Assembly (NCBI GenBank): GCA_963971225.1
Contig: OZ020268.1
Span: 108,030,330 to 108,094,329 of the forward strand
Direction: 5' to 3'
Length of the DNA stretch: 64,000 nucleotides
Source of the DNA: Melieria omissa
Lineage: Eukaryota; Arthropoda; Insecta; Diptera; Ulidiidae
This document shows positions 21,535 through 32,480 of the stretch, piece after piece. Below the pieces are notes generated by a model. It was given only the letters and a program-made list of their open reading frames with translations, had not been told where the DNA came from and searched no databases. How positions within the stretch are numbered: the stretch's first letter is position 1; each line of letters begins with the position of its first letter. A program made the position numbers and the translations under genes.

Positions 21535-22645
21535 GTCATCTGTCAAAAAATACACTTAGAGTACACTCAATGGATCACTGTCTTCGATTTTTCTCAGTGT
21601 AAAGCGAATGTCCCGATTTAGGTTTTGGACAGTGTTTATCTCGATTTGTTTCAACTTTTGCTTGATTCGATTGATCAACTCTTGCTCGTTCCGTGCCTCC
21701 CAACCTTTTCGTACACCATACGTTTGAGAACTGCCCAGAAATTATAGGTTGGACGTGTCTAAAACACGTTTGGGGTATTGTTCTTCTTTGGACAAAATTT
21801 TATTTTATACACGGTCAGCCAATCCAACTTTTTTTCGCATAGTGACAGCTTGCAAGATCCGCCCAAAACATGATTTCGTCGCCAGTGTGATATTTTCCAG
21901 TGAATTGCTTCAATTTTGGCAAGCATTGACCGATATAAACGTCAGCATTGACCGCTTTGGCTTTGTTTGTGCGAAGCAATAGCTCTAAGACACCCTTCGA
22001 AGAAATGGCCACCCACACTAGCACCTTTGATTAAAATTTTGATTTGCTGGCGTATTTAACTCCGTTTGGTGTTGTTTCGATGTTGTCAGTGTAAAAACCG
22101 TCGTTTCCGCTTAATTCTGGTGCAAAAGTGTGAAGTACGATTTAACATCCAAAATTATGATTTTTTCATTAGCACGGCAGCATTTTGGTATATTTTCGAG
22201 TTGTTTCGCGGAATACTTGGTGCTGGTTTACGTTTGCGATAGACTACATTGTTTCTCTTCAAAATCTTGTGAACACCAGACTTTGAAATGCCAAATTTTC
22301 GTGCTAATTTGCGTGTTGATTGGCCAACTGTGTTTTTTGCACTTGTCAGCAGTTTTTTGTCCTTGTTGCACTTAACTTCGGCAGACGACCAGGTATGACT
22401 TCGTTTTCCGGTCCTCTCCCATTACGGCAATCTTTCAAAACACGAAAATTAGTCGTGGGCTTTAGTGGGCTTTTCTTTAAACACATCCAAAATTTCCCAT
22501 GTAGTGAGTCGTCCAAATAGATTGGCAACAGATTTTCTGAAGCCTAGCTTTTACGACATTTTGAATAGAATGTATTGCGTAATTTGAGTTGGCAGTTGAT
22601 TAGAAGCCCACTGAAGTATGATAAGTGTATTGAGTGACATCTCCA
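21535..22645 (-). mobile_element. Degraded Tc1/mariner-like element (DD37E-like)
   Basis: Minus-strand transposase relic. The N-terminal part, read near 22560-22240, includes FRVLKDCRNGRGPENEVIPG and a helix-turn-helix region. The C-terminal part, near 22024-21780, includes MLVWVAISSKGV, HTGDEIMFWADLASCHYAKK and a decayed RP..FWA motif. Many stops and frameshifts interrupt it. Possible terminal repeats are 'tgtcaaaaaatacactta' near 21541 and, reverse complemented, 'tgtcactcaatacactta' near 22640. Spacing between the second Asp and the third catalytic position is about 37, but shifts make this approximate. Confidence 0.78.
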
Positions 22646-23343
22646 TGTTTGCTTATGCAGTCAAATAAACGGCTGAAGTTAGTCTCAATATTTAGTGGAC
22701 ATATGGTATGTTACTTGTAGGTATCTAAAAACTTTCGAAATTAATTTTTGAAGTCTACTTTTAGGCGTGGTTTGTAAGCAATCTGATACCTCAGATTGCT
22801 TACAGTTTTTATTATGTTTACCCTAAGTTTTAGTTAGTTTTAGTCACTTAGCTTCGAAGCTCAGCTTATTAGCATCGATTTGCAAAAAACTAAATAATTT
22901 ATTTCCACAACGGTTCAGAATATATATTTGGAAGTATACTTTTGGGCAGCATTCTTACGGTGAAAAATAGTTCAAGCATTTGCGTGAGTGATGTGTGTTG
23001 GTTAACCCTTTTACAAGTCATAATACCATTCAAATTCATTAAATTATTCAAGGGCTATTAAGAAATCGTGTAAGATGGAAGTGTCTTGTACAGGCCTTAT
23101 GCTCCAAAGAGGAGTTAAAAAGGGGGGAAAAAAATTAAGCAAAATTTAGCCACAGAGCCTCTTGGTTTTCTTGGCGCATACTTTTAGGCTCTACGAAAAT
23201 AATGAAAAGCTAGATTCATACAAATCTGTTTATTTTTCATACGCTTCTGGAAATGTACGTTGGTGTCTATTTTGCGATCTCCTTTAATTCTAACAGCTTC
23301 AAGGAAAAGTGGTTATGCGTTATTCGCTATTTGGCGACTTTCT
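22646..23343. other. Spacer with a perfect hairpin
   Basis: AT-rich, no gene seen. It contains a perfect 14-bp inverted repeat at 22773-22804, listed separately. The phrase 'cttatgctccaaagaggagtt' near 23096 resembles 'cctatgctccgtagaggact' near 24862, so part of this stretch may be an old repeat. Confidence 0.45.
22773..22804. repeat. Perfect 14-bp inverted repeat (hairpin)
   Basis: TGTAAGCAATCTGA, a 4-nt spacer TACC, then the exact reverse complement. It lies shortly downstream of the degraded Tc1-like element and is not part of its recognisable ends. Function unknown. Confidence 0.85.
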
Positions 23344-23347
23344 TTAA

Positions 23348-25214
23348 CCCTTGTGTGCGCACCCACTTAAAACCTCATACTTGAACCCCCCATGGTCTGG
23401 CCAGACCATGGTGCAAAAAAGAGGATATTCGAGGATTCTGCTAGTTAATATATTTTTTTTTATTTTTTTTGATGAGTTTATACATATCTTAGTATGTGTG
23501 AGTGTTTGTCTGCGTATGTTTGTGTGTGTAGGCCTGTCAAAAAAAAAAAAACAAGAAAGTGTGAATACAATAATTTCTGTTGCTTTTTCACTTTTTATTT
23601 AGGTAAAAAGGTAAAATTATGCTTGATTTATAATATACACAGCGAATTTCAACTTCAATAAATAAATTTTGAAATTAAACATATACGACAATAAGGAAAA
23701 AAATTAAAAAAATTAAAAACGTAAAATACGTTGTTATGGATTTGCCTCAACTGCTTCACCAATGCAGTGGTTGCAAGGATATAATGCAGTATAAAGACTC
23801 AAACACATTGAGATTTTATATTGTATGTACATATACAAATGTTTTGAAATACCTAACACATTTTTATTTCTGGATTCCTTTCACTATTGACAATTATGCG
23901 TTGAAGTCGAAAAGGTAGCTGACTAATACAGAACACTGCGAACTATTGGCTGTCAATAAGACAAAATACCTTCTATTGACCACTTAGTTCCATCTATCTA
24001 AAAAAACCTTCCGTTCAAGCATAACATGCTCAACATGTTATTGTTCATGCTAAACTGGTCGGATATCGTCATCGCTATCTCCACGTTGAACTATCATATT
24101 GTATTTTCCATCAGTAGCGAAGCATCGTTTTGTTCAGGGTACAAAAGATAATTTGCAGCACCGTTATTATTACCTCCAGCAACAAACGAATCCTTAACTT
24201 AAACTTAACTTAAATCCTTAAACTTTAAAAAGTGCAGGTGGTTCATTCAATTATCCCACAGAACTACGTATTCATTCAATGAGCCAATTGCGAGAATTAT
24301 TTTCCTGTGTAATTTGTATGCTTCCGAGTAAAACTTTAGTGATAAGTTTTCAACATTTAAGTTAAGCGTATTCAAACTATTTAATTAATGACTTAGAATA
24401 AATAAATAAATAATTAAATATCTTAATTCTGTTGCTCTAAAGCATTGGTTTTCGCTACTGCTTAAACAATTTTTTTTTTTAAGAAATCGTCCTGTAAACC
24501 TTATCCTCGAAATAGCATTTGCTTCCTTCAATCTCTGTCACAGAAAACATACAATCCAATTGATTAAAATCAGACACGACAAGAGCACAAATACTTCCTT
24601 CGCTTCAGAAATGTAATTGAATTGACACCAAAAACACGAATATAACCGCGAATACAATGAATAATATTAATTTTGAATGTGTTCAGACATTCGTTTCTTA
24701 CAAAAATTATAATTTACTAACCTAAAAGAAAATAAAAGCCAAGGCTAGTGAAAAACATTTGGACCAGGCACATTTTGCGCTAGCTAACTCATGTCACTAT
24801 TAACGAGATGGCACGAAAAAAGTGCTTCAAATCGGGTCCGATGGAAAAACCTAGTTGCAGCCCTATGCTCCGTAGAGGACTGAATAAGGAACAAACGAAA
24901 ACAAATATTTATAAACAATTCTGACACTTATTACGTCGAAAATTAAAAAAAAACTGAAAATAACAGGCAACTTTGTATGAAAATACACCATGGTCTGGCC
25001 AGACCATAGGTGGTTCAACTAAAGGGTATAAATACGTTTTGCACGATTCTCGCCTTGGTTTTGTAAAAATTTTGTTCATGTATTGGTTTTTGTGCTTAGA
25101 AAGGATCAGTTGAGGATATCATGAAATATGAACCCGATAGCTTTACTACAACCTTACTAAAAGTGGACACAAAGTTCAATATGGTCTGGCCAGACCTGGG
25201 TGCGCACACAAGGG
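23348..25214. mobile_element. TTAA-flanked piggyBac-like non-autonomous element (1.87 kb)
   Basis: Perfect 18-bp terminal inverted repeats, CCCTTGTGTGCGCACCCA, sit directly against TTAA on both sides (23344-23347 and 25215-25218). TTAA target duplications and CCC-type ends are characteristic of piggyBac. Inside, the palindrome core GGTCTGGCCAGACC occurs three times: left subterminal (23394-23407), right (24992-25005) and right near-terminal (about 25183-25196). No long ORF is present where a transposase of about 600 residues would be expected. It is therefore non-autonomous or decayed internally. Confidence 0.85.
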
Positions 25215-25218
25215 TTAA

Positions 25219-25716
25219 ATCCCTCTAAATAGCTTCAACTAGAAGTGCCCAGTGCGTGTTTTCTTAAACATACGTTAAGATAATTTTGATATCTAAGACC
25301 AGATGACTACTCGAAAGTATGACTTTTTATGACCTCTTTTGGGAACGTAGGATGTATTTTTACACTTCCAGACAAACATCCCATCCGAAGTTGTGGCCCA
25401 GTGCGCCCATGAAAAGCGTACATGTCACACGTTCCTCTACGGTGAGTGCAGCAAGGCTTGTGTGTTTGTGTGTGTGTGTTTGTGTGTGTGTGTTTGTGTG
25501 TGTTGATGCTCCATTTTCTCGTTTCCGCTCTATGGCCGCACCGACAACGAGTGTGACTAAATAGTTATGTGTGTCAGGCTGAGTAAAAAAACCCACCCAA
25601 GCTGTAAGTCGCTGGGCGGCACAAACATGCGGGCAAAATAGAAGCAAAAAAGATACTTTTAAGGGCAACGGCGAACGTTGCCATCATAAACAACGTCAAC
25701 GCTAACGCCAACTCAC
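25219..25716. other. Intron 1 sequence next to exon 1
   Basis: Intron sequence on the minus strand immediately after the exon 1 donor. Contains a TG-rich microsatellite (about 25457-25504). No other exon seen. Confidence 0.55.
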
Positions 25717-25825
25717 CCAATGGGATTTTTTCGGTTAATGATGGCTGCGCAACGGTGAAATTTATCCAAACGGCTGCATGCGCTATCCAAAAAATTGCAA
25801 GAAATTTTTTCAATTCCAAAAGCAT
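25717..25825 (-). CDS. GluRIA: AMPA-type ionotropic glutamate receptor, exon 1 (start and signal peptide)
   Basis: 109 nt on the minus strand, with ATG at 25825-25823 in a good fly context (ttcaaaATG). It runs to donor GTGAGT at 25711-25716. It encodes 36 residues plus one base. A charged start (MLLELKK) and hydrophobic core (FLAIFWIAHAAVWINF) form a signal peptide. SLTEKIPL then leads into the mature domain. The final G joins GC of exon 2 to give Gly, reading EKIPLG then AIFEQG, which is how I recall the Drosophila receptor. AMPA-type subunits are glutamate-gated cation channels of the postsynaptic membrane. Intron 1 spans about 17.9 kb. The choice of GluRIA over GluRIB rests on memory. Confidence 0.88.
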
Positions 25826-28800
25826 TTTGAATGCGCTTTTTGCACTGCTCGTGCTGGTTGCTGGCTGATGGTGGAGGACTGAGTTGATGTTGTTGCTGTC
25901 TGAAATGGTGTGCTGGGTGTTGTTGGCGTCGTTGAGTGCAGTTGCTGTTGCTGGCTGTAAGCTGCTTTGTCGCTGACTTGGTTTACCCTAATCCGTGCTT
26001 TTGTTGCTTTTGTTGTTGCTGCAGTGTGTGTGTGTTTTGTTTGAGATTGCGGCACTTTTTTGTTGCGCTTTTGTATGTTTCTTTTTGTTGCTGTTGTTGT
26101 TGGATTTTAGTTTAGTTACGCTGCGCGACGCTTAGCGCCCGGAATATGGGAATCGGCGCAAGCGATGCGGCAAATGCTGGCTGCAGTTGGCTGGACTGCT
26201 CGCTTGGCAGTCTTTTGTGCGCTTACGAGGTCAGCTGCACCAACTCGGCTGCAAAGTGCAAACCTGCGGCGTCCTAATGAGCGCTCTTCGTGTTGCTGGT
26301 GTTAAAGTGTTTGTCGTTGACTGGTGTTGTTGTTGTTGCTTAGACTTTTTTGCTGCAGCACATGTGTGAATGGTTAATGGCTGTGGACGCAGGCGTTGTT
26401 GTTGCTGCTGTCGAGCACAATGGCCGTTTGGCGTTGGCGTTTGCCCGCATCTGAGCAATGCTGCAGTTCACTTTTTTGCTTTGGGGCTAAATTTTAATTC
26501 TTCTTTTATAATTTTGTATTATTTTGTGCACATTTTTTTATTTTATTTTCTTGTAGTTTTTTTGTTTTTTTTAATTGAATAATTTTGGTCTTTTAGGCGC
26601 TTGAAGCTCAACGGGCTGCTTTGCTCTCAACTGCTTATTAAAAATTTGCCACAATTGGCTTCATTTCGTGCGCATTTTAAAATTGCTTCACCCACACACT
26701 CATGCACTCACACATACACGTAAAAATGCTCTTTGTAAACTTTGTGCTTGCGCTCGGTTGGCGTACGTGTGCGCGCCTGGTTTGGGACGCGAGCGTGAAG
26801 TTGAACTTTTACCCAGACACTTTGTTTCGTCACACTTCAATGCACTTCACTTCACTTCACCTCGCTTCGCTTCACTTTGCGACACGTCTCTGTCTGCGTG
26901 AGCGGCTGCTCGACAATGTGTTGGCTGCTTAAGCTTTTCTATTTTTTTTGTTGTTGTTGCTGTTAGCGTTATTGTTGCAGTTTGGCAATGTGCTGGGGCC
27001 ACTTGAAATTTGCATGAGACAACACGCTGTTCATTTTTTTTGCTTCACTGTTATGGTTGTTGTTGTTATTGTTGTTGTTGTTGTCTTCATGCTCGTTGGC
27101 CAGCCACGCTACGGGGCACACACGTGCCTGCCACACCTGCTTTAATTATGCAGCTGCATGTGCATACATTAGTGCGTGTTATGTTTGTATTTGTGTGTGT
27201 GTGTGTCGATGAAGCGCACAAAGGATGCGTGCACGCGCCGTTCTCCCTTTATTGTTGTTGTTGTTCTGCCCTTTTGAAATTGTGTCTCTGTTGCGCTTCA
27301 CTGCTCGCCTTGACGTTATCCTCCGTTACTGTTGTTGCTGTTGTAGTTATTGCTTCCGTCTACTATTTTTTTTCGTTTGTTTGCTCGTTTAGTTATTTAA
27401 AAATGCAATGGACTTGGCTTCGCATCCGAGTCAGTGTCAACGTCACAGTTGCTGCACTGGTTTGTTTTGTTGTTGCTTTTTTTCAAGTGCATTTTTGTTG
27501 CTGCTGTTCATGTTGTTGTTGTTGTTTTTATTATTGCCTGCATGGCCATTGCGTTTTGTGCTACGGCTACGTGTTGGTTTTGCGTTTGTTATTTTTTTGC
27601 TGCTGCTGTTGTTGTTGTTGTTCTCGGTGAGTTTGCTGAGGAACTGTTGTTAACATGTTTTTTGTTTTGAAGTTTTGCTTAATTTGTTTGGTTTTGTTTT
27701 TGTTGCTTGTTTGCGTTTTGTTTTTCACATTTTATATATATTTATTTAAGCTTTCGCTTTCACTGTTGACATTTTTGTTGAATTTGTTTTTTGCTTTCAT
27801 ATTTGTGTTTTTTTTGGTTTCGCAATGTTTTTGCGAAATGTTTTATATTTGATTTTGTTGTTGCACATTAATTGATTCAACTATGTTTTAATTGTGGCTC
27901 ATTTGTTGCGTAAAAAGTTCAAATATTGCTGATACGCTTCGTTGGTCAGACCATTGATTTTAATTTCATTTCCACGCCCTTGTAATGTAAAGCAAACAAA
28001 ACTCGCATTGATTGTGTGTAATTGTGTGTGTTGTGTTATCAATCACTGTTGTGTTAAGTGCGCTTCACGATTTGAAATGTGTTTTCAGCGAAATAGTAAA
28101 ATATCTATTGTGACAAATCAGAAACAGCTCGCTGGCTGACAATGCCGCATTGTATGCATCGAACACATACAAAAACCACAACAATAGTAAAAATAACAAA
28201 TATTTATTTTTGTAATTCTCAGAATAATTCAGTTGGTATAATAAACAAATCAATTCGAAGGAAAATTAAGATTCGTATCAAAGGGATTTGAATTGAAATG
28301 CAAACACAGAAGAAAAACAATTTTTGTGGAATAAACAAAATTAAAAATTTGTGGTTTCAGAGATTTTCAGGATTGGAACTATAGAGTAAGATATGAATTT
28401 TTACTTTTTTTTAATATTTAGTTTGATAAAGCCGAAGTAGTTGAGAATGTAACACAAACATTAATTTTTGCAAAACTATGAATTTTGTGTTTTTGTGGCT
28501 AAGAAATCAAAGGAGAAAATATTTTTTTTAATATGTTGCGCAATAAAAATGTATGTTATTTTTTTTGGCTTGGCACTGAGAAATAAAAAAACATTGCATT
28601 TCTTTGAAAAAAATATTTTTAATATAAATTGTTGGTTTTCCTAATTTTTTGTGTTTGGGACTGAAAAATCAAAGGAAACCTTTTTCTAAAAAAAAAAAAA
28701 ATTGTTTATGTTGCGAAATACAAATTGTATGTTATTAATTTTTCAGGTCTGGGATTGAGAAACCGAAGTAAATTCCATTAAAACAAAAATTTTACATGTT

Positions 28801-28881
28801 TCTGCAATATACAAATTTAATGTTTTGATTTATCAGGTTTGTAACTGAGAAATCGAAAAAAATAATTTGTCTGAAAAAATA
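25826..28881 (-). other. Likely 5' UTR and upstream region of GluRIA
   Basis: On the minus strand this stretch is rich in CAACAA/CAGCAA runs (TTGTTG on plus), as is usual for long leaders of fly neural genes. Such runs are dense at 25890-26110, 26320-26420 and 26950-27640. I cannot place a transcription start or an upstream exon. Cysteine- or leucine-rich open frames at 27010-27630 are translations of GTT repeats. From 27640 onward the sequence is AT-rich and featureless. Confidence 0.4.
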
Positions 28882-30126
28882 TGCGGTGAACCAGAAAAAT
28901 TTTAGAATTTTTACGCATCCAGCTGGTATTTGCGAGTGAAAGTATCTATAAATATTGCAGTTTCTTGCTTTATTAGTCAATTGCATCTTGGATCTACTTT
29001 AGTCAACCTGTGCAGCCCGCAAAAGTGATGAGGCAAATTAATACTGGACAGTTACGTGACTGATAAACGAAGTCTAGACTAACCATTTCAAGACAAAGCA
29101 AAGCGAGCGTAGCTATGGTTTATAATGTTATAAACAACTACAACGCGGGAAACTCCATCTACAGAAAATAGTCCAAGTAACCTAGAAGTGATCAAAAACA
29201 TATCGGAATACCCCCACGAGGTCGCCTAGAGATGTTGCAGCTGCATCAGTCACATCGCAGTCAACTGAGATGCGATATAAGTGAAGTCAATGGTCAAGGA
29301 CCTACGAACAGGAGAAAGTGCTTGACCGCTCGAAAGCAAAAGAACAAGTAGCGAAGACGCGGACTGGAAAACTTTGATGTAATGACGATTACGTAATCAA
29401 GTTCGATTGCGTGAATCTCGATGATGAAACCTACTCTAAGGTGGACTTCAAGCAGTTGCATGGGAATGCATATTTCACTACAAACAAGAAGAATGTAACA
29501 CAAAGAAAATACTCCGAAGTGAAATACACCAAATTTCCAAAACGCTTCATGGTTTGGCAAGCTATTTGCTTCTGCGGTCTCCGGAGCAAGGCGTTCATTA
29601 CGACGGGAACAATTAAATCTAGAATTTATATAGAAGAATGCCTGCAAAAACGTCTTCTACCATTTATTGAATGGCACAAAGGAACATTTTTATTTTGGCC
29701 AGAAATAGCGACAAGACACTACTCCAGGTCAACTATGGAATGGTATGAAGGAAATTGTGTCACGGTGTTTCCAAAAGAGGCAAATCCTCCCAATTGCCCG
29801 AAACTTCGGCCTATTGAAAGATATTGGGCGGTAATGAAGCAAACCCTAAGAAAAACAATCAAAGTTTGTAAAAATGATGTACAGTTCTGAAATCGATGGA
29901 AGCAAGCCTATGCAATAGTCACCGAATGTACTGTCCAGTCTCTAATTACGAACGTTAAGAAAAATAAAAAACAATTTTTTAACCACTTATTATATTTCAT
30001 TACTTTTTTTTGTGAATTAGAGTTTAGGAGTTTTATAATAAACTGCAGTTTATTTTAGGAAAATCAGACTATTACTTTTTTTATGCGTCCTTAAAAATTC
30101 TAAATTTTTTCTGGTTCACTCCTCAA
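28882..30126 (+). mobile_element. Tc1/mariner element of DD37E type, inactive
   Basis: About 1.25 kb, flanked by TA. Matching ends are 'ggtgaaccagaaaaattt' with 'agaatttttacgcat' on the left, and the right end reverse complemented as 'agtgaaccagaaaaaattt' with 'agaatttttaaggacgcat'. It carries the transposase relic at 29411-29890. The N-terminal half (about 28980-29400) is broken by stops and shifts. Confidence 0.85.
29411..29890 (+). pseudogene. Tc1/mariner (DD37E-type) transposase, C-terminal part
   Basis: A 159-codon frame starting inside the catalytic domain. DDETYSKVDFKQL supplies the first Asp. FMVWQAICFCG follows. FLFWPEIATRHY holds the second catalytic position, but as Glu instead of Asp. 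PNCPKLRPIERYWAVMK supplies the third, Glu. Counting from the second to the third position gives 37 intervening residues, the spacing of the DD37E family known from mosquitoes and other insects. Loss of the N-terminal DNA-binding part and the Asp-to-Glu change argue it is dead. The first listed Met is internal and not a real start. Confidence 0.8.
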
Positions 30127-30231
30127 TATTCAGAGACTCAGTCTTCAGATTTCAGTCACACTGAATACATTTTTTATTAAAAATTTGTATAACATCAAAA
30201 AATTATGAAAGTGATAAGAATTATAATAATA

Positions 30232-31140
30232 TCAGGTGTACAACTTTGGTTCCGCCATTTTCCGATAGGTGGCTGTACCGGCTGAGGCTGGTTGAAATAC
30301 ATAGATGGTAATGCCTTTAAAGTGAGTGTGGACAGTGCCTAACGAATTGTCATCGCCGTTTCAGTGACAGTTGTTCTTATTTTCGTATTATTCACGCTCG
30401 AAAATGTCCGTTTATGTGCCCAATTCTCGCCATTTGCGGGAAGTTTTACTTTTCTGTTACAATTCGAAAAAAATGCAGCTGAAGCGCATCGAATGCTCTC
30501 AGAAACTTACGGTGATGCTGCTCTGAGTGAAAGAACGTGTCGGGAGTGGTTTCAACGTTTTAAAAATGGTGATTTCGATGTCGAAGACAAACATGGTGGT
30601 GGAAGAGAAAAACCTTCAAAGATGAACAACTAGAAGCATTGCTTGATGAAGATTCGTGCCAAACCCAAGAAGAGCTTGCCGAATCGTTGGGAGTGAGTCA
30701 GCAAGCCATTTCAAAACGTCTCAAGGCCCTGGGCATGATTCAGAAAGAAGACAAAGTCATCCTCCAACACGACAATGCTCGGCCTCACGTCGCAAAAGTG
30801 GTCAAAAAGTACCTGGAAACGCTGAAATGGGAAGTCTTGCCCCACCCGCCGTATTCCCCAGATGTTGCCCCTTCTGACTTCCACCTATTCCGTTCGATGG
30901 CACACGGCCTGGCAGATCAACATTTTCAATCCTTCGAAGAATTGGAAAAATGGATTGCTTCATGGATAGCGTCAAAAGAGGACTCCTTTTTTCGAGCCGG
31001 GATCCGAAAATTGCCGGAAAGATGGGAGAAAGTTGTCGCTAGCGACGGACAATACTTTGAATAATACATCTGTAAGCACTTTTTCGCAATAAAGCTTTTA
31101 ATTTTGGAAAAAAACGGCGGAAGCAAAGTTGTACACCTGA
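30232..31140 (+). mobile_element. Internally deleted mariner element, copy 2
   Basis: A 909-bp sister of the copy at 153-907, flanked by TA (30230-30231, 31141-31142). Ends read TCAGGTGTACAACTTTGG on the left and TCAGGTGTACAACTTTGC on the right. It retains more of the transposase than copy 1 but also lacks the middle. Confidence 0.92.
30364..31064 (+). pseudogene. Mariner transposase remnant (copy 2)
   Basis: An upstream frame (to 30633) covers the first DNA-binding helices (RTCREWFQRFKNGDFDVEDK). A single-base shift near 30605-30612 ends it in MNN-stop. The next frame (30639-31064) continues with LDEDSCQTQEELAESLGVSQ and jumps from GMIQKED straight to VILQHDNARPH, so about 100 or more residues including the first catalytic Asp are missing. 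The second and third Asp (HDN and APSDFHLF) remain with exactly 34 residues between them, as in mariner D,D34D enzymes. The tail ends in WEKVVASDGQYFE. Inactive. Confidence 0.88.
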
Positions 31141-31142
31141 TA

Positions 31143-31700
31143 TATATGAATTATAAACAAATAAATTTAAAAAAAACAATAAAAAGTATATTTATAATAA
31201 AAAGTATATTTTATTTAAAAAATAGCTTGAATGAAAGCTTCGGTTTTAATACCCAATGCAAACATTGGGATCCAATGGAATGCAAATTTTAGTTTTTAAA
31301 CCTCACAAAAATAATGAATCTGTGTTTTTTGTAAGAAAATTAATTAAAACAAAAACAGCATTTCAAAAGAAGCTTTCAAATGTAGAACAGCATCACAGGA
31401 ATTGGCGCTTCCAGATGAATTAGTTGCCCAAAGGTTGCCATGCACTTCAGCATATTTATGCTTTTCCAAATTTTTTAACCAGAATGCTTGAGATATCACA
31501 AAAGACGATGCACATTTTTTGAGACTATTTATAGTTTTCGTATTTGAATAAGCTTAAAAAATAGTTTAAGTCAGTCACGCATAAAAAATAGTAAAATTGA
31601 GTCAAGGTTTTGCTGAGTTTTAAATTATAGGTTACTTTTGTATTACATTTTCATGATAGAATTTGGCTGCAAGCCACAACGAATAAATTTTTCTGGAATC
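31143..31700. other. AT-rich spacer
   Basis: No gene, RNA or mobile-element signature seen. Confidence 0.5.
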
Positions 31701-31709
31701 AATTCAGTA

Positions 31710-32480
31710 CTTTTGACATCAACACTCTCCATTTGAGTTCATCTCAGCGACGATATTTTCAGCTTGAACTGAATTAAAACGCAAACAAAGACGAGGTTCT
31801 TAAAGCTTCTTGAAAATTTGGCTCTAATTTGTTTTGGCATTTTTATGTTTTCACATTTCATTAAAACAAAACCACAAAATTTGTTTATATATTTTGATTA
31901 AAAATCCAAATTCGAAAACTATGCATACGAGTTCATCTGAATGACGAATATTTTAGTTTAAGCTGAATTAAGCTAAAGAATCTCGAGGTCCTTACAGTTT
32001 TGCAAATATTTTGTACAACATTTGGTAAGATTTTTACATTTCATTTAAAGAAAAGAAAAAATAACAAATTTCATTTTCTTAAGTTTTTTCTTAAGTTAAT
32101 AAATATCAAAAATATTTGCATATGTTTCAAAAATTCAAATTCAAAAGTGTGCTCATGAGTTCATCTGAATGACGAATATTTTGGTTTAAACTGAATTGAG
32201 ATAAATGTTCACATTTCATTTGAAAAAAAGACAAAATAAACATTTTTAAGGAAAAATTCAGAAAATTTTTAAGTTTGTAAAGTTAAACTATACCACAAAT
32301 TTATTTGATATGTTTTGGTAAAAAACCGAATTCAGAACTGTGCATACGAGTCCATTTGAATGACGAATATTTTAGTTTAAATTAAATGAAGGTGAAGGTT
32401 GCCGAGATTGTTAAAGTTTTACAAAAAATTGTACGCATTATTTGGTAGAATTTGACTATTATTGCTTTCACAATTCATCT
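31710..32480 (+). repeat. Degenerate tandem repeat, ~190-230-bp units, four copies
   Basis: The phrase 'gttcatctgaatgacgaatatttt' and variants recurs near 31737, 31931, 32159 and 32349. Each is preceded by 'atgcatacga' or similar and followed by 'agtttaa(a/g)ctgaatt' and a 'tttacatttcatt' segment. Spacings are about 194, 228 and 190 bp. Copies are well diverged and carry indels. Confidence 0.7.

Noticed and set aside
27010..27670. Cys/Leu/Val-rich frames that look like membrane proteins
   Set aside because: Produced by GTT/GCT repeats read in three frames; minus strand is a CAA-rich leader-like region.
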